The position numbers and the translations under genes were made by a program. DNA of 7,346 nt from DBFJGL01 sp048394785 (GTDB lineage: Bacteria > Bacillota > Clostridia > Christensenellales > CAG-917), in assembly GCA_048394785.1 (NCBI GenBank), contig DBFJGL010000075.1:1-7346 (forward strand), given 5' to 3'. Of this stretch, positions 1 to 5,559 are shown piece by piece. The notes beneath the pieces were generated by a model, which saw only the letters and a program-made list of their open reading frames with translations, was not told where the DNA came from and searched no databases. Position 1 is the first letter of the stretch. Each line of letters opens with the position of its first letter.

Positions 1-41
1 GGTTCAGAGTGCCGTTTCAGACGATTTCATAAGTTAAAATT
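1..41. other. Intergenic end of window, downstream of lacZ
   Basis: These 41 bases follow the lacZ TAG. I see no GC-rich hairpin with a T-run, so the lacZ terminator, if close, lies beyond the edge. On the plus strand two frames are open from the left edge to TAA stops at 30-32 and 35-37, so the tail of a convergent gene could end here; the pieces are too short (9 and 11 codons) to identify. Confidence 0.3.
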
Positions 42-3000
42 CTATTTTGTCTTTATAACAAAACTGAACTCGTGAGTCTTCCAAGCAGGTATCTTATATT
101 GCTTTTTGACGCACGCAAGCGCGGGAACGTCGCCGCCGACGCCCCTCTGGGCACCGTCAATAAATACACTCAACGTGTCCGTGCGTTTTAACTCGTGCGC
201 GTGTCTTGCGTCTTCGAGAGATTCCATAGAATAATTATGCACGGAAAACTCGAAGGGCTTGTCCGCTGCTTCGATTACCAAACCGCCTTCGCCGCCTATC
301 GCGAGATACCTTGCGTCGGTGTGATTTCCGTTCTCCTGCGGGAACAGATAATCGTGCTGGAAGTCTTCTGTTTTGCCCTTGAACACGCCGAGCCTTGCCG
401 AAGCTTTGCGGTCGCAATAATTCTCGTGCGGTCCGCGCGCGTAAAACTCGATTTCGTCCGGCAACGCGGTTTCAAAACGGAAACCGAATCTCGGCAGTCC
501 GAAGAAGCGGCTCTTGCAGCGCAGAGTGACTTTAAGACCTTCGTCCGTCGCTTCGTACACCGTCTTGCACAGACCGAGGTGCGGCATATACCAATCTATA
601 TCAACGGTTTTATCGGTAAACGTCATATTGCGTTTAACCAACTCGCTTTGACCGTGCTTGAAGTAGAATTTGCCGAAAATCAGTCTGTTGACGAAAGCGG
701 GTACCTGCGGCGACAAGTCGTTGTCGATGGGCGCGCGCCAGAAGTTTAATCTGATTGAATCTTTGAGCAATTCTCTGTCGCCCGATTTGATTGAAACGAT
801 GTTACCGCTCGACTTGCCTATTTCCGCAGTGAAACCGCCGCATTCGCAAATGATTTTGCCGTCTTCGCGGAACACGGTCTTGCCCTTTGCGGCGACAGAC
901 GGGCGCGCTATATATCCGCTCAAATCGAGCTGTTCCTCCGCAATGACGTCACCCTTTGCAAACACGTCGTCGTCCTCTTTTACGAATGCGCGGCAGTTTA
1001 TGCATACTTCGCCCGTCGCGGGCACTTCGAAAGGTATTTCCAAAAGCGCGTCTTCGCCGGGTTTTACGGAAGGCATAACCGCTTCGCTTTGCTTGACGAC
1101 TATGCCGTCGCGCACAAGTTCAAAACACAATCCGTATTTTTCTATATCGGTAAACAAATACTCGTTTTTGATTTTTATGAAGCCGTCGCTAAGTTCGAAC
1201 TGTATTTGCTGATGTACCTTTTTGACTTCGAAAAACGCAGGATTCGGGCTTCTGTCCGCGCGCACAATTCCGTTGAAAGCAAAGTTTCCGTCGTTGGGTT
1301 CATCGCCCCAATCGCCGCCGTAAGTCCACTCAACCGTGCCGTCGGCGTTGGTCCTTTTTATGGACTGATCGGCGAAATCCCATATGTAACCGCCGCAAAG
1401 TCTGTCGTATTGCTTGAATTTTGCCCAATAATCGGCAAAGTTACCGAGGCTGTTGCCCATACAGTGCGCATACTCGCATTCGATAAACGGTTTGTTGCGA
1501 TAGTGATACGGCATAAGCAAATGTCCGAGCGGCGCCCACAGAGCCTGAGAGTGTACGTGAGCTCGATTCTTTCCTATCTCGTCCATAAATTCAAGCTTGG
1601 TGTACATCTCGCTCATTATGTCGGTTGTGCGGACGTAAGCGTCGCATTCATAGTGCACGGGACGTGTTGCGTCAATTGCAAGCGCAGTCTTTTTCATCGC
1701 CGCAAAAGCTTTGCCGTTGCCCGACTCGTTGCCCACCGACCAGAACAGTACGCAGGCGTGGTTTTTATAGCTGTTCACCATATTTCCCATACGCCAGCAC
1801 ACCTGCTCCGTCCAACGCTTGTTGCTGCGCGGAATACGATTGGCGAGCCCGTGCGTTTCAAGATTGTTTTCGCTCATTACCATAATGCCGTATTTGTCGC
1901 AAAGTTCATAAAAATCGCGGCTGTTGGGATAATGGCAGGTTCTTATGCTGTCGACGTTATTGCGCTTCAGAAGCTTGATGTCGGCTTCGATAACTTCCCT
2001 TGGCAGCGCTCTGCCGTAATCGGGATGGAACTCGTGGCGGTTGACGCCTCTGATTTTCAGTTTTTTGCCGTTGAGCAGAATGTGAGGCTGAACGCCGTTA
2101 ACGCAAGGCACTATTTCGATTTTTCTGAAACCGAAATCCATTGCCCTCGTGTCTTTGACGCCGTCATCGCCGACAAGACGAACGGTGAGTTTATAGAGAT
2201 AGGGATTTTCAGCACTCCAAAGTTGAGGCGCGGCTATGCTCTCGTGCAAAGTGCAGCTGACTTTTTCGCCGTCGTTAATGGACGTCACGGGAAATTCGAG
2301 CGTTGCAACGGTTTTGTCTCCGTCGCCGAGCACCGCTTGAATTTTTCCTCCGTTCATTCTGCCGCCTTTGCATTCCGCGTCAACGTCGACGAGAAGTTTG
2401 GCTTCGGAAAAATCTTCGTTGAATTCGGCGCGCGCATAGACGTCGGAAATGCGGCATACGGGAACGTAAATCAGCGTAACATCGCTGAAAATACCCGATA
2501 TTCTCCACATATCCTGGTCTTCGAGGTAACTGCCGGTGGTGTAACGGTAAACGATAATTTTAAGTTCGTTTTCGCCCTCCGCGACGAGGTCTGTTATATC
2601 GTATTCCTGATAATCGAAACTGCTCTCGGAATAGCCTGCGAACTTGGAGTTTACATATACCTCCGCACCCGAGTCGGCGCGGAAATTGATATGTACGCGG
2701 TCTTTAAGGCTGTCAACCGTAAAAGTACGGCGATAAACCGCGCAACTGTTTTCCTGTTCGTTGATATAGGGCAATTTGAAAGGATTTGTGGAAATCGCGT
2801 ACGGATATTTAACGTTGGTGTAAATGGGTTTTCCGTAACCTTTCAACTGCCAGTTGGACGGAACCTCGATTTTATCCCAATCGTCGGGGTTCTGCGTAAG
2901 CAACGTGGCGGAAATGAAATATTTGAAATCCCATTCGCCGTTCAGCAGCACGGTTTTCTTTTTACCGTTTGCATCGATCGGGAAACCCGCTCCGTGCTTT

Positions 3001-3047
3001 TTCAGGTTGTTGACCTGATAAATGTCAGCATTATTAAAATAATTCAT
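42..3047 (-). CDS. lacZ: Beta-galactosidase, glycoside hydrolase family 2, LacZ type (1001 aa)
   Basis: This large enzyme hydrolyses terminal beta-galactosides such as lactose with retention of configuration. It has no signal peptide, so it should be cytoplasmic and act on imported sugars. The LacZ domain order is present: the N-terminal sugar-binding domain (about 30-195, with LEDQDMWRISGIF at 175-187 matching the active-site loop of E. coli LacZ), an immunoglobulin-like domain (about 200-310), the catalytic barrel (about 315-610) and a C-terminal Bgal_small_N-type domain (about 730-1000, with NFWRAPIDND and ARGPHENYCDR). Catalytic residues are intact: acid/base E441 in WSVGNESG and nucleophile E525 in CEYAHCMGNS. 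E397 and H399 (NLETHG) match the E. coli magnesium ligands. Length is close to the 1023 residues of E. coli LacZ. It sits 23 bases after a housekeeping gene, with no transporter or regulator in view. The family is certain; lactose as the natural substrate is inferred. Confidence 0.95.
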   Translation of the reverse strand: MNYFNNADIYQVNNLKKHGAGFPIDANGKKKTVLLNGEWDFKYFISATLLTQNPDDWDKIEVPSNWQLKGYGKPIYTNVKYPYAISTNPFKLPYINEQENSCAVYRRTFTVDSLKDRVHINFRADSGAEVYVNSKFAGYSESSFDYQEYDITDLVAEGENELKIIVYRYTTGSYLEDQDMWRISGIFSDVTLIYVPVCRISDVYARAEFNEDFSEAKLLVDVDAECKGGRMNGGKIQAVLGDGDKTVATLEFPVTSINDGEKVSCTLHESIAAPQLWSAENPYLYKLTVRLVGDDGVKDTRAMDFGFRKIEIVPCVNGVQPHILLNGKKLKIRGVNRHEFHPDYGRALPREVIEADIKLLKRNNVDSIRTCHYPNSRDFYELCDKYGIMVMSENNLETHGLANRIPRSNKRWTEQVCWRMGNMVNSYKNHACVLFWSVGNESGNGKAFAAMKKTALAIDATRPVHYECDAYVRTTDIMSEMYTKLEFMDEIGKNRAHVHSQALWAPLGHLLMPYHYRNKPFIECEYAHCMGNSLGNFADYWAKFKQYDRLCGGYIWDFADQSIKRTNADGTVEWTYGGDWGDEPNDGNFAFNGIVRADRSPNPAFFEVKKVHQQIQFELSDGFIKIKNEYLFTDIEKYGLCFELVRDGIVVKQSEAVMPSVKPGEDALLEIPFEVPATGEVCINCRAFVKEDDDVFAKGDVIAEEQLDLSGYIARPSVAAKGKTVFREDGKIICECGGFTAEIGKSSGNIVSIKSGDRELLKDSIRLNFWRAPIDNDLSPQVPAFVNRLIFGKFYFKHGQSELVKRNMTFTDKTVDIDWYMPHLGLCKTVYEATDEGLKVTLRCKSRFFGLPRFGFRFETALPDEIEFYARGPHENYCDRKASARLGVFKGKTEDFQHDYLFPQENGNHTDARYLAIGGEGGLVIEAADKPFEFSVHNYSMESLEDARHAHELKRTDTLSVFIDGAQRGVGGDVPALACVKKQYKIPAWKTHEFSFVIKTK

Positions 3048-3053
3048 AATTCA

Positions 3054-3059
3054 CTCCTT
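3054..3059 (-). promoter_or_regulatory. Ribosome binding site of lacZ
   Basis: AAGGAG with a six-base spacer precedes the ATG at 3047, inside the 23-base gap after the zinc-ribbon stop. This strong site shows lacZ does not rely on translational coupling, unlike trmK. Confidence 0.88.
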
Positions 3060-3070
3060 CGGTAGTGCGC

Positions 3071-3778
3071 TCAGGGGACAAAAAGCACCCTGTTGCAATT
3101 CGGACATACGGCATAATCGCCGGAATTGCACAGCTTGCCCTTAGTATCGTTGGCAAGCTCCATATGACAACCGCCGCAAAAATCCTTAGATGAGTCGCAT
3201 TCTACGAATACAGGCATTTTCTTAGGCTGTCTGTGGCTTTTGTATAACTCCATTATATCATCCGGTATCTCTTTTTTCAAGGCGGATAACACGGCTTTGA
3301 TTTCATTTGCTTTGGGCTGAATTTCGCTCAAATACTTTTCGTACGTTAATCTTGCGGTCTTGTAAGCGTCCGACGCCTTTATGCCCGACTCCCAAGTGCG
3401 CTTGTACTCTGCGTTTATGGCGTCGGTTTTGTTGGCGTCGCCGAGCGCGTTCTTTTCGAGCGACTGTATTTCGGCGTCTATTCCCGCCACTTGTTTGAGA
3501 TAATAATCGGCTTCCGTGGAATCTTCGATTCCCTCGATAATACCGTCGAACTCGTCGAGTTTCGCTTTGAGTTCGTCCGTTTTACCCTTCATTTTATCAT
3601 AACCTTTAAGCAGTTCCGCCGCCTCCTGAGCAAGCTTGTTTATGCTTTCGGTTGCCGCGTCAAGCTTGGCTTTCGCGGCTGCGAGCTGAGCAAACTCACG
3701 GCTCTTGGTAACGTCGTTTTCAAGACTTACAAGCTGCGAATCCGCCTTTTGATACTCCAAAATTTTATCGAATTTCAT
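3071..3778 (-). CDS. Coiled-coil protein with C-terminal C4 zinc ribbon (zf-RING_7 / PF02591-type, 235 aa)
   Basis: This is a cytoplasmic two-part protein. Residues 5 to about 180 are almost wholly helical and charged, typical of a long antiparallel coiled coil (the opening MKFDKILEYQKADSQLVSLE fits the family's 'LL.LQ..D..L..L' start). The C-terminal part is a zinc ribbon with C201-x2-C204 and C225-x2-C228 (CGGC; CPNCNRVL), the family's usual CPxCxR-I/L-L ending. Two further cysteines (C194, C217) lie nearby. There is no signal peptide or membrane segment. Members have been proposed to bind nucleic acid or act in RNA or protein turnover, but no role is firmly established and I assign none. 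In many Clostridia it follows trmK and a nif3-like gene; here the nif3-like gene is absent. The last third of the gene also holds promoter-like and inverted-repeat sequences upstream of lacZ. The family call is confident, the function unknown. Confidence 0.88.
   Translation of the reverse strand: MKFDKILEYQKADSQLVSLENDVTKSREFAQLAAAKAKLDAATESINKLAQEAAELLKGYDKMKGKTDELKAKLDEFDGIIEGIEDSTEADYYLKQVAGIDAEIQSLEKNALGDANKTDAINAEYKRTWESGIKASDAYKTARLTYEKYLSEIQPKANEIKAVLSALKKEIPDDIMELYKSHRQPKKMPVFVECDSSKDFCGGCHMELANDTKGKLCNSGDYAVCPNCNRVLFVP
3080..3133 (-). terminator. Bulged inverted repeat followed by T5: possible attenuator before lacZ
   Basis: Read as minus-strand RNA, bases 3133-3120 and 3103-3090 can pair as 13 base pairs with two single-base bulges (core TGCAATTC / GAATTGCA, flanked by CTG/CAG and GG/CC) around a 16-base loop. 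Five bases after the stem comes TTTTT (3084-3080). The stem is not GC-rich and the T-run is farther away than in a classic intrinsic terminator, so this is at best a partial terminator or attenuator. It lies wholly inside the end of the zinc-ribbon coding sequence, ahead of its TGA at 3073-3071. Confidence 0.25.
3132..3159 (-). repeat. Perfect 8-bp inverted repeat upstream of lacZ
   Basis: AGCTTGCC (3132-3139) and GGCAAGCT (3152-3159) are exact reverse complements separated by 12 bases. The repeat lies in the zinc-ribbon coding sequence, between the candidate promoter and lacZ. It could be a DNA operator half-site pair or an RNA stem in the lacZ leader. No T-run follows. A repeat of this size can occur by chance in a window this long. 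Confidence 0.35.
3252..3280 (-). promoter_or_regulatory. Candidate sigma-A promoter inside the zinc-ribbon gene, facing lacZ
   Basis: Read on the minus strand, TTGAAA (3280-3275) is followed by a 17-base spacer and TATAAT (3257-3252), with TG one base before the -10 (TGaTATAAT, extended -10). This is 5/6 and 6/6 to the sigma-70 consensus with ideal spacing. A start near A3245 would give lacZ a leader of about 198 bases. The same bases encode residues LKKEIPDDIME of the zinc-ribbon protein, so the match could be a by-product of coding. It would serve lacZ only, as no other gene starts downstream. Confidence 0.5.
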
Positions 3779-3782
3779 ATAT

Positions 3783-3787
3783 CCTCC
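3783..3787 (-). promoter_or_regulatory. Ribosome binding site of the zinc-ribbon gene
   Basis: GGAGG lies four bases before the ATG at 3778. The spacing is somewhat short, but it is the only SD in the gap. It favours the start at 3778 over the in-frame ATG at 3820, which is preceded only by an A-rich stretch, and over the TTG/GTG-type extension that would run back into trmK. Confidence 0.75.
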
Positions 3788-3798
3788 GAATTCCCAAT

Positions 3799-3812
3799 GG
3801 ACATCTCTGTCC
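3799..3812 (-). repeat. Small hairpin (GGACA-GAGA-TGTCC) between trmK and the zinc-ribbon gene
   Basis: A perfect 5-bp inverted repeat closes a GAGA loop, which is a GNRA tetraloop when read as mRNA. It lies in the 52-base gap after trmK, 11 bases upstream of the next SD. No T-run follows it, so it is not a terminator. It could be a small mRNA stability or processing element, or chance. Confidence 0.3.
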
Positions 3813-3830
3813 GCATTCATTTTATCTTTT

Positions 3831-4493
3831 TTATTTCGCGTGCGCAGGCGCGAGGTCAGCCGCAGTCGCAAGCTTCAACCGTCTTGCGTATAGCTTTTCC
3901 GAGCCACCGCCCGCGTTTTCTATCTCGTTTATTTTTGCAATTTCTTGAGCGGCGTATTCCTTGAACACTTCGTCGGCACAGCAGAACTTTCCGAATTCAA
4001 GCTGAATTTCATCCAATTTTTCTCCGCCCGTCGCCTCCGCTCTTATCACGGGATAGTATTTTCCGCCGCATTCAACCATTTCGTCGTTAACCACGGTATA
4101 GCCCATCAACGTTATTTTTGCCCGCGCCTTTTCGGCGTGAGTGTTGGGCGAAAGCACGTAGGCAAAAAACTTTTTACCGTCTTTCTCCGCCGCGTCGAGT
4201 ATACCCTCGATAACGTCGCCGCCCATACCCGCGATGACAACCGTGTCGACCTCTCCCGAACAAATCGGGTTCAAACCGTCGCCGAGTCGGCATTCCATCA
4301 CTTCGTCAACCCCCGCACTCACGGCAAGTTCTTCCGCTTTTTTCAGGCATTTCGCACTGATGTCAGCGGCAATAACCTTCTCCGTGCCGGATTTGGCAAG
4401 CGCACAGCTCAGTTTGCCGTGGTCGCAGCCTATGTCCGCAACTCTGCCCGAGCAACGCTTCATTATCAAAGAAAGCCGTCTGTCAAGCGCCAT
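3831..4493 (-). CDS. trmK: tRNA (adenine22-N1)-methyltransferase TrmK (220 aa)
   Basis: TrmK uses S-adenosylmethionine to methylate N1 of A22 in the D-arm of certain tRNAs in the cytoplasm. The protein has the class I methyltransferase pattern of this family: an N-terminal helix, the SAM-binding motif VADIGCDHGKLS at 18-29, the acidic strand end AADIS at 42-46, a GDGL turn at 71-74, the family signature VVIAGMGG at 85-92, and LSPNTHAEKAR at 114-124. It ends in a helical region (about 160-208), as in YqfN of Bacillus. Length is close to the usual 225-240 residues. The ATG shares its A with the rpoD stop (TGATG). No SD-like sequence lies just upstream, so translation is probably coupled to rpoD. 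Position right after rpoD is the standard Gram-positive context and supports the call; substrate specificity is inferred from family. Confidence 0.92.
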   Translation of the reverse strand: MALDRRLSLIMKRCSGRVADIGCDHGKLSCALAKSGTEKVIAADISAKCLKKAEELAVSAGVDEVMECRLGDGLNPICSGEVDTVVIAGMGGDVIEGILDAAEKDGKKFFAYVLSPNTHAEKARAKITLMGYTVVNDEMVECGGKYYPVIRAEATGGEKLDEIQLEFGKFCCADEVFKEYAAQEIAKINEIENAGGGSEKLYARRLKLATAADLAPAHAK

Positions 4494-5539
4494 CAGTCAA
4501 AGTCTTTGAGCTTTTTAAGACGATTGGGGTGACGGAGTTTTCTCAACGCTTTCGCCTCAATCTGACGGATACGCTCACGCGTGACGTTAAACTCTCTGCC
4601 CACTTCCTCCAAAGTCCTCGGATGGCTGTCGTCAAGACCGTAACGCAATCTCAGCACCTTTTCCTCTCGCGGCGTAAGCGTATTGAGCACCTGCACGAGC
4701 TGTTCTTTTAACATATTGCTCTCTGCGACGTCCGACGGCGACAGCGCGGTGTTATCCTCGATGAAATCGCCGAGATGGCTGTCCTCTTCCTCGCCTATCG
4801 GCGTTTCGAGAGAAACGGGGTCCTGCGCTATTTTCTGAATTTCGCGCACTCTTTCTTCACTGCACCCGAGGTATTCTGCAATCTCCTCGGGAGAGGGTTC
4901 TCTGCCCAGCTTCTGCAACAGCTGACGGGTGGCGCGCACCTGTTTATTGATGGTTTCGACCATATGCACGGGAATACGTATCGTCCTTGCCTGGTCCGCG
5001 ATTGCTCGCGTGATTGCCTGACGTATCCACCAAGTCGCGTATGTGGAGAATTTGAAACCTTTGGTGTAATCGAACTTCTCCACCGCTTTCATAAGACCGA
5101 GATTGCCCTCCTGAATGAGGTCGAGGAACTGCATTCCTCTGCCTACATAACGCTTTGCGATGGACACCACGAGGCGCAGGTTTGCTTCGGACAAAATCTG
5201 TTTTGCCTCCTCGTCGCCGTTTTCCATACGCTTTGCGAGCTCAACCTCGCGTTCCGCCGACAAAAGAGGCACCTTGCCTATGTCTTTCAGATACATCTTT
5301 ACGGAGTCGTCGACGCTTCCGTCTATGATTTTGTCAATCTCGACGCTCTCCTCCTCCTTGGGTTCTTCAAGCTGAATGCCCTCTTTTGCGAGCGCGTTGA
5401 ACACAAATTCCATATCCTCGGCGGTGGCGTTCAAATGTTCCAGCTTCGACATTATGTCGTCTTGCGTGACAACGCCCGTTTCCTTGCCGATTGCTACGAT
5501 TTTGTCAATCTCCTGCTGCAATAATTGCGCTCTGTCCAC
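4493..5539 (-). CDS. rpoD: Primary RNA polymerase sigma factor RpoD/SigA (348 aa, GTG start)
   Basis: This is the housekeeping (group 1) sigma-70 factor, which directs RNA polymerase to -35/-10 promoters. Seen in order: a compact helical region 1.1 (about 5-58); an acidic linker; region 1.2 from about 78 (SVKMYLKDIGKVPLL); region 2 at about 115-190, with the core-binding stretch LRLVVSIAKRYVGRGM and the -10-reading stretch around FSTYATWWIRQAITRAI; region 3 at about 190-265; and region 4 at about 278-340, with a region 4.2 helix-turn-helix (TLEEVGREFNVTRERIRQIE) for the -35 element. The large non-conserved insert of proteobacterial RpoD is absent, as in Gram-positive SigA. I choose the GTG at 5539 because AGGAGG lies seven bases upstream; the in-frame TTG at 5563 would place that SD inside the gene. 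It lies 20 bases after dnaG, and its TGA overlaps the trmK ATG by one base. Identification is firm. Confidence 0.97.
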   Translation of the reverse strand: MDRAQLLQQEIDKIVAIGKETGVVTQDDIMSKLEHLNATAEDMEFVFNALAKEGIQLEEPKEEESVEIDKIIDGSVDDSVKMYLKDIGKVPLLSAEREVELAKRMENGDEEAKQILSEANLRLVVSIAKRYVGRGMQFLDLIQEGNLGLMKAVEKFDYTKGFKFSTYATWWIRQAITRAIADQARTIRIPVHMVETINKQVRATRQLLQKLGREPSPEEIAEYLGCSEERVREIQKIAQDPVSLETPIGEEEDSHLGDFIEDNTALSPSDVAESNMLKEQLVQVLNTLTPREEKVLRLRYGLDDSHPRTLEEVGREFNVTRERIRQIEAKALRKLRHPNRLKKLKDFD

Positions 5540-5546
5540 TGTATCT

Positions 5547-5552
5547 CCTCCT
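5547..5552 (-). promoter_or_regulatory. Ribosome binding site that fixes the rpoD start
   Basis: A perfect AGGAGG lies in the 20-base gap between the dnaG TGA (5562-5560) and the GTG at 5539, with a seven-base spacer. It decides for the GTG start over the longer frame that begins with TTG at 5563. Confidence 0.9.
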
Positions 5553-5559
5553 GTGTGAA

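Noticed and set aside
4..30. An eight-codon minus-strand open frame after lacZ
   Set aside because: It is too short, has no SD, and is expected by chance.
1089..3065. A 658-codon open frame on the plus strand, antisense to most of lacZ
   Set aside because: It mirrors the lacZ coding frame, which has intact catalytic motifs across its full length. Its translation shows no recognisable domain, and I see no matching SD. It is a shadow of codon bias.
3821..3871. Extending the zinc-ribbon gene back to 3871, overlapping the end of trmK
   Set aside because: The added residues (RLRLTSRLRTRNKK) are a shifted reading of the trmK tail, with no SD and no family match.
3491..3964. A plus-strand open frame spanning the trmK / zinc-ribbon junction
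   Set aside because: It runs antisense to two well-supported genes and its product shows no domain.
4775..5524. A 249-codon plus-strand open frame antisense to rpoD
   Set aside because: It lies over conserved sigma regions 1 to 3, which explain the sequence fully. The translation is rich in Phe, His and Leu, as expected from reading the complement of a charged helical protein.
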